Below, one piece after another: positions 1 to 8,367 of a DNA stretch of 64,000 bases (the stretch's first letter is position 1; each line of letters starts with the position of its first letter). Both the position numbers and the translations under genes were made by a program. Source of the stretch: Planctomycetota bacterium (GTDB lineage Bacteria; Planctomycetota; UBA1135; GCA-002686595); contig DUBE01000043.1 of NCBI GenBank assembly GCA_012960475.1, forward strand, positions 1 through 64,000, read 5' to 3'. The notes under the pieces were generated by a model that searched no databases, was not told the origin of the DNA, and worked only from the letters and a program-made list of their open reading frames with translations.

Positions 1-488
1 GCGGATTCCTCGATGGACTCGTCGCCTGTGTGGACTTCGATCTCGGCGTTGGTGGGAGCTTCGTAGGGGTCAGAGACACCGGTAAAGTTCTTGATCTCGC
101 CGGAGCGCGCCTTGGCGTAGAGGCCCTTGGTGTCACGCTCTTCCACGACGGCCAGGGGGGCTTCCACATAGACCTCGACGAAGGTGGCTTCGCACTGGGC
201 GCGGCACTCGTCGCGGACTTCGGTGTAGGGACTGATGGCAGCGGTGATGGCACAAACGCCGTTACGGGCCAACATGTTGGCCACAAAACCGATGCGCCGG
301 ATGTTGGTGTCGCGGTCCTCTTTCGAGAAGCCAAGGCCCTTCGAGAGGTTGGTGCGGACGATATCGCCATCGAGAACCTCGACGGGGGTGCCGCGCTCGA
401 CGAGGATCGGAGTGATGTACTCCGCAAGAGTGGATTTGCCGGAACCGGAAAGGCCGGTGAACCAAAGGGTGAAGCCGTTGTTATTCAT
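1..488 (-). CDS. cysC: Adenylylsulfate (APS) kinase, C-terminus cut by window edge
   Basis: Phosphorylates APS to PAPS in the cytoplasm, the second step of sulfate activation after ATP sulfurylase. The frame starts at the ATG at 488 and stays open to the left edge (162 codons seen; the family is usually about 180-200 aa). A Walker A P-loop GLSGSGKST lies at residues 12-20, followed by [16 protein letters not shown] at about 41-55 and the NIRRIGFVA segment at 62-70, all typical of APS kinases. It is the last visible gene of the leftward operon with ATP sulfurylase and an alkaline-phosphatase-superfamily protein, 51 bp downstream of the latter. No clear Shine-Dalgarno site is seen, so it may depend on translation from the upstream gene. 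Identification is firm; the C-terminal end is not visible. Confidence 0.93.
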   Translation of the reverse strand, partial: MNNNGFTLWFTGLSGSGKSTLAEYITPILVERGTPVEVLDGDIVRTNLSKGLGFSKEDRDTNIRRIGFVANMLARNGVCAITAAISPYTEVRDECRAQCEATFVEVYVEAPLAVVEERDTKGLYAKARSGEIKNFTGVSDPYEAPTNAEIEVHTGDESIEES

Positions 489-539
489 TGGATTGAAGGT
501 GTTGAAGTGTGTTGAAGTTGGAAGAAGTAGTTGCTGGAT

Positions 540-1514
540 CTAACGAATCTTGCCCTCGAGGTAAGGCACCTCGAAGCACTTGTCGTGCATGATCGGGCCG
601 TGTCCGAAGTAGCCCTTCTCGCCGAAGAGCTCACCGTGATCAGCAGTCACGATGATGTGCGTGTTCTTGGGAACCATGTCATAGAGTTCCTCGAAGACCC
701 CGTCGAGATAGCGGACCGTGTCCACCTGACGGGCTCTGAGTTGGTCGAGCTTGTCCTGGTCAAAGAACTGGAAGTCCTCTTTGAACTTCTCGTCGGCCTT
801 GTCCGCCTTGTCGGCGATTTGCGTGGCCATTTTCTTGAAGACGCCGTTGACCCCGCTAATGCGCGGCCACATGGACGAATCCTCATCGGGCTTGGCGTAG
901 GGATAGTGCGTTTCGCCCACATTGAGCATGTAATAGTGCGGCCGAGGGCCATCCAACTTCATGGTGGGCAGCATGGCCCGCATGTCGTTGTGAGTGTCCA
1001 TCAACTCAAAAGTGTCAAACCCGCGGTTGATACCGGTCTTGGGGTTCAAGACCGGCAGGGACACGCGCGCGTGGGTGTCGTAACCCAACTTGTTCTGCAA
1101 GAACTCCGGCAACCAAAGGCCGGGGACCATGGAACCAAAATCGATGTCGGTGTCCTTGGACCCAAGACGGTCGTTGTAGTTGTAAAAATCCTCTTTGTAG
1201 TACTCCGACGCGTACACGTTCTCAGGACTCGTATGGGGCAGGAGCCCCGTCAAGAGGTTGTAGTGCGAAGGGGCTGTCCAACCCGCATACGAATAGCGCT
1301 TCTCAACCTTGCCGCCCGAGAGCCTGGTAATGATCTTTGGCGCGGCCTCCATGAACGTGTCATAGCGGCACGAATCCAACGTGATCATGATCAGGTTGTT
1401 CTCAGCCTGGGGATCGGGCTTACGCACCATCCCCGGCCGCATCATGGGGCGCGGCGGAAGACCCGGCCGAGTACCGGCAGGCTTCTTTTTCTTGAACGCG
1501 TCGAACAGTCCCAT
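540..1514 (-). CDS. Alkaline-phosphatase/sulfatase-superfamily metalloenzyme with Thr nucleophile
   Basis: A 324-aa protein of the alkaline phosphatase/sulfatase fold. Metal-ligand regions are visible: LDSCRYDTF near residue 47 and TADHGELFGEKGYFGHG near 290-306 (D292, H293, H305). The nucleophile segment reads WTAPSHYNLLTG (T80), where a sulfatase would have the formylglycine signature C/S-x-P-x-R. The Cys and Arg are both replaced, so phosphatase, phosphodiesterase or transferase chemistry is more likely than sulfatase. There is no signal peptide; the N-terminus is Lys/Pro rich, so it is probably cytoplasmic. The ATG at 1514 is preferred because GAGGA lies about 9 nt upstream. It sits 11 bp after the ATP sulfurylase stop and before cysC, which ties it to sulfate activation. 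The substrate is unknown. Confidence 0.75.
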   Translation of the reverse strand: MGLFDAFKKKKPAGTRPGLPPRPMMRPGMVRKPDPQAENNLIMITLDSCRYDTFMEAAPKIITRLSGGKVEKRYSYAGWTAPSHYNLLTGLLPHTSPENVYASEYYKEDFYNYNDRLGSKDTDIDFGSMVPGLWLPEFLQNKLGYDTHARVSLPVLNPKTGINRGFDTFELMDTHNDMRAMLPTMKLDGPRPHYYMLNVGETHYPYAKPDEDSSMWPRISGVNGVFKKMATQIADKADKADEKFKEDFQFFDQDKLDQLRARQVDTVRYLDGVFEELYDMVPKNTHIIVTADHGELFGEKGYFGHGPIMHDKCFEVPYLEGKIR

Positions 1515-1525
1515 CAAAGAGTTCC

Positions 1526-2773
1526 TCAGGCCTTGGCCTTGTAGAAGTCCACCAGGATCTTGGCAGTGGTCTCACGCATGATGCGAGGGTCGGGGTTCTC
1601 ACCCGCGACCAACTGAGAGCGCACCTTGGTGCCTGAGATGAACACCGAGGTGTTCTCCTTGTTGTCTTCCATCAGGCCGACGCGACCGATCTCCTCAAAG
1701 TAGGCGGCAAAGCCCACATTGACGGTTTGAATCGAAAGCCCACCGCCCAGATTCTGAAAGACCTCTTGGGCATCAAAGTCGCCCCAGATCGCAGTCCCGT
1801 CGTCGAAGGGCGCGTCCGCGTGCTTGCGCCCAACAATGAAGTGGGTGAAGCCCAGGTTCTGGCGGTAGATAGCGTGCATCACGGCCTCAGCGGGGCCGCC
1901 GTAGTACATGCGCATGTCAAGACCCACCAGCTGCAGCTGATCGTTCAGGTTCTGGTTGCTCTCATTCCAAAGCTCTTGGTCCATGTCCCCTTCGCCCAAC
2001 AGGCGATTGGAGATCAGGGCCTCATAGGTCTCCATGCGGGTGCTTGCGGGCACATCGTCACCCTTGAGCTGGCCCACGAGAGGGTTCAACACGATTCCAG
2101 TCTTCTTGCCGGTCTCGCGCAGCAGGGTCTCGGCTCCGTACACCAGGGCGTACTCATGTGCGCGGTGCAAAGGATTGCGGGTCTGGAACGCAACCGACTG
2201 CTCCCAGCCCTGCTCGGCCACCAGGGCACGGGTCTGGGCGGGAGACATGACGCGACCGGCAAAGGAGCGGTTGTCCTCAAAAGGCACGAGAGTGATCTCG
2301 CCACCCACCAGGGTGCTGCGCTCATCGGAGGTCCAAAGATGCGCGCCCGGGTGATCCATGCGTTCGGTGCGGTAGACAGCCTTGATGAAGGCGGCCTTGT
2401 CCCAGGCGAAGGTATCGGACACGGTCAGAGTGCCGATGTTCTTGCCGTTGGCGTTGATCAAAGAAACGCTTGTACCGGGGCTGCAGCTTCCGGCTTCGTC
2501 CTCGGTGACGGGCAGGATGATCGGAATGGTCCAGGCCCAGTTCTGACCGTTGCGCTCGATGGCAGCGTTGGCGAGGACGTTGTCGTAATCGGACTTGCCC
2601 ATGGGGCCACTCAAGGGGCTCAGGGTTCCGTCAGCGATACGATAAAGGGTTGTCTCGTCCACTTCATTGACGTTCACAGTTGTGAGGCCTTCCTGAGCGG
2701 CGTTTACGTCAATGCGGCAAACGGGATCGGCGAGGCCGCCGTGGACGGGAGATTGAATGGCAGTAGTGTTCAT
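1526..2773 (-). CDS. sat: Sulfate adenylyltransferase (ATP sulfurylase)
   Basis: Makes APS and pyrophosphate from ATP and sulfate. The 415-aa product is full length for the single-chain Sat family. It carries the nucleotide-binding motif QTRNPLHRAH at residues 197-206 (the QxRNPxHxxH signature) and GRKHADA near 310, equivalent to the GRDHAG motif. The start is placed at ATG 2773 (MNTTAIQSP); the frame is open further upstream to 2905, but that extension looks non-coding. The order ribbon-helix-helix protein, sat, phosphatase-like protein, cysC on one strand indicates an operon delivering PAPS. The fate of the PAPS (cysteine synthesis or sulfation) is not shown here. A leader of about 140 nt separates it from the upstream small gene. 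Confidence 0.95.
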   Translation of the reverse strand: MNTTAIQSPVHGGLADPVCRIDVNAAQEGLTTVNVNEVDETTLYRIADGTLSPLSGPMGKSDYDNVLANAAIERNGQNWAWTIPIILPVTEDEAGSCSPGTSVSLINANGKNIGTLTVSDTFAWDKAAFIKAVYRTERMDHPGAHLWTSDERSTLVGGEITLVPFEDNRSFAGRVMSPAQTRALVAEQGWEQSVAFQTRNPLHRAHEYALVYGAETLLRETGKKTGIVLNPLVGQLKGDDVPASTRMETYEALISNRLLGEGDMDQELWNESNQNLNDQLQLVGLDMRMYYGGPAEAVMHAIYRQNLGFTHFIVGRKHADAPFDDGTAIWGDFDAQEVFQNLGGGLSIQTVNVGFAAYFEEIGRVGLMEDNKENTSVFISGTKVRSQLVAGENPDPRIMRETTAKILVDFYKAKA

Positions 2774-2915
2774 AGCTGAAGTGATTTGTGGTGGGCGGGT
2801 GCCCAGGCAAGGTGTTGCCCAAATAGGGGTGTTTGAAGAAGGGTTGGTTCGAAGTTGTTTGACAGGCCCAGTGAATCCGGGCTGCATGGCCGTGCATGAC
2901 TGCACAGGAATGGAT

Positions 2916-3152
2916 CTAGAGGTAACCGAGGTTCTTGAGCTTGCGCTTCACATCCGCGAGCTCGTCCTGGGTGAATTCCGGCGGGCCCTGGTCCGCGTTG
3001 GCCTCGGCCTCGCCCATCAGATCCCGCAGGACATAGACAACGAAATCCGTGGCGGAATCAAAACCCGACTCGTCCACCACCTGCTGAATGCGGCGGTAGA
3101 GGGGCCGGGGGATCTTGATGGTGACTTTGGACTCTCGCATGGCGGTGGGCAT
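2916..3152 (-). CDS. Ribbon-helix-helix DNA-binding protein, likely operon regulator
   Basis: A 78-aa protein. Residues about 8-45 (VTIKIPRPLYRRIQQVV, then FDSATDFVVYVLRDL) look like a ribbon-helix-helix fold: one beta strand, helix, turn, helix, as in CopG/Arc/MetJ regulators. An acidic linker is followed by a C-terminal helix ending LKNLGYL. Starts at ATG 3152 or ATG 3140 are both possible; the frame continues upstream to 3230 without conserved-looking sequence. It is the first gene before sat. The region just upstream of it carries several GAGTG half-sites, so an autoregulated repressor or sulfur-status regulator is a reasonable inference. The ligand is unknown, and a role as an antitoxin is less likely because no toxin neighbour is present. 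Confidence 0.72.
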   Translation of the reverse strand: MPTAMRESKVTIKIPRPLYRRIQQVVDESGFDSATDFVVYVLRDLMGEAEANADQGPPEFTQDELADVKRKLKNLGYL

Positions 3153-3248
3153 GGCCCCATGGGCCCAGGAAACGGACCGGGGGGCGGGAGTGAATTGGGT
3201 CGACAGAAACGGGGCGAGACTCAAGGGCACACTCTGATAAGCACCCTC

Positions 3249-3304
3249 TTGACACTCATATCATACTCTAATTGGAGTGCTAGTGGAGTGCTATAAGAGT
3301 GTCA
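3249..3304. promoter_or_regulatory. GAGTG repeat cluster, putative operator of the sulfate operon
   Basis: Three GAGTG direct repeats at 3275-3279, 3286-3290 and 3297-3301 are spaced exactly 11 bp apart, two of them inside a repeated GGAGTGCTA. An inverted copy TGACACTC (3250-3257) pairs with GAGTGTCA (3297-3304). The segment is AT-richer than its surroundings and lies about 100 bp upstream of the ribbon-helix-helix gene. A TATGAT hexamer exists on the minus strand (3260-3265) without a good -35. Helical phasing of short half-sites is what tandem ribbon-helix-helix dimers usually bind. Function is inferred. Confidence 0.5.
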
Positions 3305-3556
3305 TCGGATACCGGAGGCCCTAACCCATTACCAGGCAATAACTTAGGGATATCAGGTTGGCTTGTCCCTGTGCCTGTCTCCCCGGCGAGGGCCCCTGGA
3401 CGGGGTCCAACTCCAGAGGCTCCACCCTCTCAATCAACGAACCTCCCCCGTAGGGGTTCCCTCAGGTCCCAGGCACCCCCGGGCCGAGGACTTGACTGCG
3501 GACTCCCATGCCCCGGCTAAACTCCCGGACACGCCCCTTCAAATCCACCACCGCCC
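3305..3556. other. Intergenic region between divergent sulfate operon and TPR lipoprotein
   Basis: No convincing gene on either strand. It must hold the promoter of the rightward lipoprotein gene; TTGACT at 3490 followed by GGCTAAACT around 3515 is a weak candidate. A short CCCC-GTA-GGGG hairpin is present near 3450. Together with the operator cluster just to the left, this is the control region between the two divergent units. Confidence 0.4.
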
Positions 3557-4033
3557 ATGAAAGCCCCGATCCTCCTCGCCCTGACCCTTTTCCTGACAGC
3601 CTGCGACAGCGGTCCCGTCAACCACAGCGAGGAGGCCTCCAAGGCACTCCAGGCCAGGGACTACGGGGCTGCGGTGAGTCACTTCGACCAGGCCCTTGCG
3701 ACCCTTGGTCCTGACAGCCCGGAGCGCACCGAAATCGCCCTGGCCCGCTGCGGAGCCCGCGCCCACCAGGACGTGAAAGCCGCCCGAGCCGAATTCCTGG
3801 AGATCGCTGGCTCAGAGGACCTGAAGGAAAAGGCCTACAAGAACATGGTGCGCAACCTGTTCAATGCCGGAAGCGACGGGCTGCTCGAAGCGGTCATAGT
3901 GGTCGATGCAGGTATCAAGAAATACCCCGACAGTGAGGGCCTGATGGCCTACCTGGAAAAACTCAAAGCCGAAGCGGCCAAAGCGGAAGGCGGCGCCCTG
4001 AACAAAGCCCTCCAAGGGCTTGGCTACAGTTGA
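3557..4033 (+). CDS. Small TPR-like lipoprotein
   Basis: A 158-aa lipoprotein. A short signal peptide ends in the lipobox LTAC with acylated Cys16. The rest is helical: residues about 24-60 (EEASKALQARDYGAAVSHFD) look like a tetratricopeptide unit, followed by weaker helical pairs to the end. The likely location is the periplasmic face of a membrane, acting as a protein-interaction scaffold. It stands alone between two leftward genes and no partner is suggested by context. A small GC-rich palindrome followed by TGTTT lies just after the stop (4036-4050). No specific function can be assigned. Confidence 0.7.
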   Translation: MKAPILLALTLFLTACDSGPVNHSEEASKALQARDYGAAVSHFDQALATLGPDSPERTEIALARCGARAHQDVKAARAEFLEIAGSEDLKEKAYKNMVRNLFNAGSDGLLEAVIVVDAGIKKYPDSEGLMAYLEKLKAEAAKAEGGALNKALQGLGYS

Positions 4034-4123
4034 GCACCGCGCGCGGTTGTTTCTGCCTGAGCGTCACTCAAGGCAAGTCCTGACTCCGGAATCCGATCGC
4101 AAGAGGTTCTGCGTCTCGCAGTC

Positions 4124-4873
4124 CTAGTCTCCACCGAGCAGTCCGCCAAGCATGCCTGCCGGGCCACCGCGACGGGTCTCACCCTTGCCGCCTCGCATGG
4201 CAGAACCAATACGACGCGCCAGGCGCGAGAAGGGCATGGTCTGCAACCAGACCTTCCCGGGACCGGTCAGGTGCGCCAGGAACATTCCTTCGCCGCCAAA
4301 GATCATGCTCTTGATTCCCTTGACCATGCGAATGTCATAGTCCACAGATGCTTCAAAGGCTGCCAGGCAACCGGTATCCACCCGCAGTGATTCACCGGGG
4401 CCCAACGTGCGCTCGATCACATGGCCTCCAGCGTGCATAAATGCCCAGCCGTCGCCCTTGAGGCGTTGCAGGAAGAAACCCTCGCCCCCCAACAACCCAG
4501 CGCCCAAGCGCTTGGTGAAAGCCAGAGTGATTTCGATTCCGTGGGCGCTGCACAAGTAGGCATCCCGCTGACAGAGAATCTCACCACTACTCAGATCCAA
4601 GGGCACGATACGACCGGGATGGGGTCCTCCATAGGTCACCTCGCGACGGTCATTTGCCTGGTTTGTGAAATTCGAAATAAAGAAGCTCTCACCTGACAGC
4701 TTGCGCTTGAGGCCACTCATCAAACCGCCCCCGGTGGAAGTCGCCATCTCGATGCCATCCTCCATCCAGAGCATTGCGCCGGGCTCTGCACGCATACCCT
4801 CATTGGGATCGAGAATGATGGTTACTGCCTGAAGATCTTCCCCTTCGATGCGATAGTCAACTTGATCAGCCAT
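4124..4873 (-). CDS. AIM24 / TIGR00266 family protein
   Basis: A 249-aa protein matching the AIM24 (TIGR00266) family: an early PGAMLWMEDGIEM segment, then GGLMSGLKRKLSGESFF at about residues 50-66, GGEGFFLQRLKGDG in the middle, GGEGMFLAHLTGPGKVWLQT near 210, and a Gly-rich tail. These proteins form a beta-rich double-stranded fold; bacterial members are of poorly known function and are often linked to membranes. The start is ATG 4873 (MADQVDYRIEG); ATG 4885 is an alternative. The frame is open far upstream to 5281 but overlaps the next gene and is not coding there. It is followed leftward by the lipoprotein gene on the other strand. The family call is solid; the role is unknown. Confidence 0.85.
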   Translation of the reverse strand: MADQVDYRIEGEDLQAVTIILDPNEGMRAEPGAMLWMEDGIEMATSTGGGLMSGLKRKLSGESFFISNFTNQANDRREVTYGGPHPGRIVPLDLSSGEILCQRDAYLCSAHGIEITLAFTKRLGAGLLGGEGFFLQRLKGDGWAFMHAGGHVIERTLGPGESLRVDTGCLAAFEASVDYDIRMVKGIKSMIFGGEGMFLAHLTGPGKVWLQTMPFSRLARRIGSAMRGGKGETRRGGPAGMLGGLLGGD

Positions 4874-4938
4874 AGTACGCGGCATTCTAGCAGATAGACC
4901 AAGGGCCGCGAAAAGCGTGGCGGGCAAGGCCGCTGCCC

Positions 4939-6171
4939 CTAGAGAATTCGGCGGGGAGGCAGGACCAGGTTCGATGCCAGAAGCCCGCACACCAGACTGA
5001 TCGCAACGAAACCAGTGCGAAAAGCTCCGTCCATGCCCTCCACAACCCCCGATTCCAAAAACGATGTCAGGCTCCGGAACCCGATGGATCCCGGCACAAG
5101 TACCAAGATCCCCGGAGTGATCGCTACCAGCGCTGGCCGGTCTGCCGTGCGCGCATAGAAGTTGCCCACCAACCCAACCACTAAAGCCCCCACAAAGGGA
5201 GCAATATCCAGACTCAGGTACGACGCACCCAACTCGGAGGCAAGATACCCGGTTGTAGAAGCGGCGAAGATCACTGGCCATTCGCTGGGACGGGCATCAA
5301 AGAGGATCGCAAAAGCAATCGGCAGGGGCAGAACCGCCAGCGCTGCAGTCCAAGGAGCGAGGGGCTTGATCTCTGGCACATACAGGGCGCCCGGCATCAA
5401 CACCTCAAGGAGCTTCCATGCCAGACCAACCCCAAACAGGATCGTGAGAAACACCACCCCCGCCCTCGCCAAACGCGCAGTTCCCGCAACCAGGTGACGT
5501 GTGGACAGCTCGATCATGCCCACTGTCAGGGTCAGCCCCGGCAACAACACGATCAAGGCCGCAAGAGTCACCAGGTGCGCATCCATTGCCAGAGCGAAAC
5601 GCGCCAACAGCATCGCCGCCAGGGCAGCCATGAATGCAGCAATCGGTTCCACCGTGCCGGTGCTGTCCGACCGCTGCCCCAAGGCGCGGCAGGTCAGGTA
5701 GACGAACGCTCCCAACAACGCCGACCCGATCATCTCGGCCCAGCCGCCGCCAAAGAGCCGCGCAGCCCCAGCCGAAGCCACCGCAAAAGCCAAGCACACG
5801 AGCTTCGCCCCATACCGCGGCCCGCTCTCGGCCACCTGGTCCAGCCGTTCGATTCCCGTCAGAACATCGAGTTGTCCGTGTTCAACCGCTTCCAGGACCT
5901 CGTCAAACTCAACCAACTTGCCCAAATTGACTTCACCGGGCTCCGTGCGAGCCATATGTACCCGCTCGTTCCCGCCGCTGCCAAAAGAAGCCATCACCGA
6001 AGTGGGAGTCGAGAAGAACCTGGCCTCCACCTCCAGCGATTCCGCCAATTTGCCCAGTACACGCTCCAGGCGGTGGGCCGGGGTGCCATAGGCATTGAGA
6101 TGCCCGGCGGCGTGCATGAGAAACTCATGCTCACTGCGGTGGCCTGTGTCTTGAGGGGAAGTCGGCTTCAT
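4939..6171 (-). CDS. Threonine/serine exporter family protein (ThrE/ThrP-like)
   Basis: About 410 aa. The N-terminal soluble part (about 1-130) contains the conserved LMHAAGHLNAYGTPAHRLE and FFSTPTSVMASFG stretches typical of the ThrE N-terminal (DUF1212) domain. The remainder holds about ten hydrophobic segments, with the C-terminal half corresponding to the DUF3815 part, so both halves that are separate genes in some bacteria are fused here. It is predicted to be an inner-membrane exporter of threonine/serine or a related amino acid. ATG 6171 is chosen; ATG 6237 would also be in frame and would overlap the start of the divergent small membrane protein gene. It is convergently unrelated to its neighbours. 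Confidence 0.85.
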   Translation of the reverse strand: MKPTSPQDTGHRSEHEFLMHAAGHLNAYGTPAHRLERVLGKLAESLEVEARFFSTPTSVMASFGSGGNERVHMARTEPGEVNLGKLVEFDEVLEAVEHGQLDVLTGIERLDQVAESGPRYGAKLVCLAFAVASAGAARLFGGGWAEMIGSALLGAFVYLTCRALGQRSDSTGTVEPIAAFMAALAAMLLARFALAMDAHLVTLAALIVLLPGLTLTVGMIELSTRHLVAGTARLARAGVVFLTILFGVGLAWKLLEVLMPGALYVPEIKPLAPWTAALAVLPLPIAFAILFDARPSEWPVIFAASTTGYLASELGASYLSLDIAPFVGALVVGLVGNFYARTADRPALVAITPGILVLVPGSIGFRSLTSFLESGVVEGMDGAFRTGFVAISLVCGLLASNLVLPPRRIL

Positions 6172-6235
6172 GGGAGGCGAGCCATCATCCCATTCCAATG
6201 GTGCCTTGGCCAGCCCGGGAGGCAATACTGGAGTC

Positions 6236-6520
6236 ATGACTGATCCAGACCGCCCCGCCCCCGAAGCCTCTCCTCCCACAGAAAAGCAAACCCCCCTCTG
6301 GGCCCACATTGCTGGCTGGTATGGAACCCTGGCGATCCTCTGGGCTTTCTACGCCTCAAGTCACAATCTCCTTGAGCAGGGCACGATCCACCAACTCCTC
6401 AATCTGAGCGGCGCCATCGGAGTCGCCACTGTCTGCTGGTATCAACGCACCTGGCCGGCACTTGCTCTGGAAGTCGCCTGGGCCGGCATCGCGGTATCGG
6501 CCCTCTGGCACAACATCTAG
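6236..6520 (+). CDS. CBU_0592-like small membrane protein
   Basis: A 94-aa protein with three predicted hydrophobic helices after a hydrophilic Pro-rich N-terminus. The patterns WYGTLAILWAFYASS, HQLLNLSGAIGVA and ALEVAWAGIAVSALW match the CBU_0592-like domain of small bacterial inner-membrane proteins, whose function is not established. The ATG at 6236 is supported by GGAG 5 nt upstream. It is divergent from the ThrE-like gene and its 3' end overlaps the convergent DUF2784 gene by 4 bp. Confidence 0.75.
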   Translation: MTDPDRPAPEASPPTEKQTPLWAHIAGWYGTLAILWAFYASSHNLLEQGTIHQLLNLSGAIGVATVCWYQRTWPALALEVAWAGIAVSALWHNI

Positions 6521-6933
6521 CCACGCCAACGCGGTTTCACCGCCCACCAGGAAAACAGCACGGCACCGAAGAAGATCAGGTAGTAGGTGTTGAGTGTGTC
6601 CTGGGGAATTTCCACAAAGAGAATGTCGTGCAGGAGCGTGCCGATGAAAGATCCATCGGAACCCTCCTGCCCCGCTTTGGCTCGCAGGTCTCCCTCCCAG
6701 TGGGTCAAGAAGCAGTACTTCCCGCGCACGGCGTTCTGCACGATGTAGAGCATGACCCCTAGGTGCGTCAGCCGAAAAGCGAGACTGCGCACCCAACGCC
6801 AGCCAAGCGGCCAACCCACAAAGACCGCCAGCTGCCCGAAGATGATGAAGGCCACGATCCCCAAGTGGATTCCCGCGACGCAATCTGCAAGAAGTGCGTG
6901 ATTCACAAGCGTAAGCCTAGCAGCCCAAGCCAC
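6517..6933 (-). CDS. DUF2784 membrane protein
   Basis: A 138-aa inner-membrane protein with the DUF2784 layout. An N-terminal helix has the pattern ADCVAGIHLGIVAFIIFGQ, followed by a W-rich turn, RLTHLGVMLY, then YCFLTHWEGDLRAKAG (the conserved C-x-L-T-x-W-E segment), and a last helix near FFGAVLFSWW. Four hydrophobic segments are visible. The family function is unknown. Its 3' end overlaps the converging CBU_0592-like gene by 4 bp, and upstream it faces away from the thioredoxin-like gene. Confidence 0.8.
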   Translation of the reverse strand: MAWAARLTLVNHALLADCVAGIHLGIVAFIIFGQLAVFVGWPLGWRWVRSLAFRLTHLGVMLYIVQNAVRGKYCFLTHWEGDLRAKAGQEGSDGSFIGTLLHDILFVEIPQDTLNTYYLIFFGAVLFSWWAVKPRWRG

Positions 6934-6985
6934 GCCCTTACCCCAAGATCTCTGTCAGGTCGCCCCAAGGGGGTACAATCAATCC

Positions 6986-8221
6986 GTGCTGAGCCCCCTG
7001 ATCTGCCTTTCCCTCCTGGTGCCTGCTCTCCAGGAGCCCATTCCCCCGCCCACCACCCTGCTGCCCAAGACCGGCGCATGGCAGGCCTGGCTCGACGCCC
7101 CGGGAACCACGATCCCCTTCCAATTCGACCTCGTGCGCATTCCCAACGGCTGGCGCGCGTTCCTGAAGAACGGACACGAACGCATTCCCATCGCGGCCCA
7201 GCACGATGGCTTCACCCTGCGCCTGCACTGCCAGCCCTACGACAGCTGGATCGTGGCTGAAGTACGCAACGGAGGCGTGCGCCTCGATGGCGAGTGGATC
7301 CGAAAACGTGGCAACGGCAAGGAAACCCGCATGCCATTTCACGCCACCCAAGGTGCCGTTCCACGCTTTCCCGGCGCAGGCAAGACCGCCCGCAGCGGCC
7401 CCAAAGTGGAAGGCCGCTGGCGCGTGCAGTTCGAATCAAACAAACAACCCGCTGTGGGCATCTTTGTACATGAGCCTCACCGTGTACTCGGCACCTTTTT
7501 GACCACCCTGGGGGACTACCGTTACCTGGAGGGAAGCTGGGAAGGGGGCATCCTGCACCTCTCCTGCTTCGACGGAGCCCATGCCTTTCGTTTCGACGCC
7601 CAGATGGATGAGAACGGCCGACTGGGGGGCATGTTCTATTCGGGTGACACCTGGTCCGAGGTCTGGACCGCAGAGCTGGACCCACTCGTCGAACTGCCCG
7701 ATCCCTTCGGCCTGACCAGCCTCAAGCCCGGAGCCGCACTGCAGGACCTGGTCTACACAGCCCTCGACGGCAAACCCGCGCCCCTCAAGGAGCTGCTCAA
7801 GCCCAACACCCCCAAGGTCATCGTGATCTTCGGCACCTGGTGTCCCAACTGCACGGACGAAGCAAGACTCCTCACCCGCCTCAGCCCCCAATACAAGCAG
7901 CGCGGACTCCAGATCCTGGGCATCGCCTTTGAACACGGAGACGACCAGAAGGGCCAGCTCGCGCGCATACAAAAATGGAAAGCGGCCCTTCAAATCCCCT
8001 ACCCAGTCATCCTTGGGGGCAGTTCTGGCAAGGCCAAGGCCAGCCAACGCTTCCCGATCATCGACGCGGTCCGCGCCTACCCCACAACCCTCTTCCTCAA
8101 TTCAGACGGCACCATTGAGGCAATCCACACCGGGTTCACCGGCCCAGCCGCCGGCAAGGAACACGCGAAGCTGGTGGAGTCTTTTGAGCTGCTGATCGAG
8201 AAGATCCTGTTGGGCAAGTGA
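6986..8221 (+). CDS. Secreted TlpA-like thioredoxin-domain protein
   Basis: A 411-aa exported protein. A short hydrophobic N-terminus is followed by a beta-rich region (about 30-245), and then a TlpA/ResA-type thioredoxin domain (about 250-411) with the redox motif WCPNC near residue 287 and a cis-Pro segment AYPTTLFLN near 360. It probably works in the envelope in thiol-disulfide exchange or as a redox partner. The start is a GTG at 6986; no strong ribosome site, though AAGGGGG lies about 14 nt upstream. The N-terminal domain resembles modules found before TlpA domains in planctomycete and Bacteroidota proteins; its ligand is unknown. Confidence 0.8.
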   Translation: MLSPLICLSLLVPALQEPIPPPTTLLPKTGAWQAWLDAPGTTIPFQFDLVRIPNGWRAFLKNGHERIPIAAQHDGFTLRLHCQPYDSWIVAEVRNGGVRLDGEWIRKRGNGKETRMPFHATQGAVPRFPGAGKTARSGPKVEGRWRVQFESNKQPAVGIFVHEPHRVLGTFLTTLGDYRYLEGSWEGGILHLSCFDGAHAFRFDAQMDENGRLGGMFYSGDTWSEVWTAELDPLVELPDPFGLTSLKPGAALQDLVYTALDGKPAPLKELLKPNTPKVIVIFGTWCPNCTDEARLLTRLSPQYKQRGLQILGIAFEHGDDQKGQLARIQKWKAALQIPYPVILGGSSGKAKASQRFPIIDAVRAYPTTLFLNSDGTIEAIHTGFTGPAAGKEHAKLVESFELLIEKILLGK

Positions 8222-8367
8222 AACCGAGCCCCTCTGTGCATGCAATCCGAGCCCTTCCGCCGAACCTGGTGTATTTGAACCTGATTCCGTACAGCCCACC
8301 CCCTGACATGAATCTGACAATGCGATCCCCGGCAGCCTCGTCTGGCCGATGATAAGATGAGAGCATC

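Noticed and set aside
540-1514. Annotation as an arylsulfatase
   Set aside because: The C/S-x-P-x-R formylglycine motif is replaced by T-A-P-S-H.
1727-2779. Long rightward open frame opposite sat
   Set aside because: It is antisense to a clear sat gene, with no family features; similar shadows exist opposite pckA, mutS, the amidohydrolase and others.
3249-3304. A CIRCE element for HrcA
   Set aside because: GAGTGCTA matches half of CIRCE, but there is no TTAGCACTC half at 9-bp spacing, and no chaperone gene follows.
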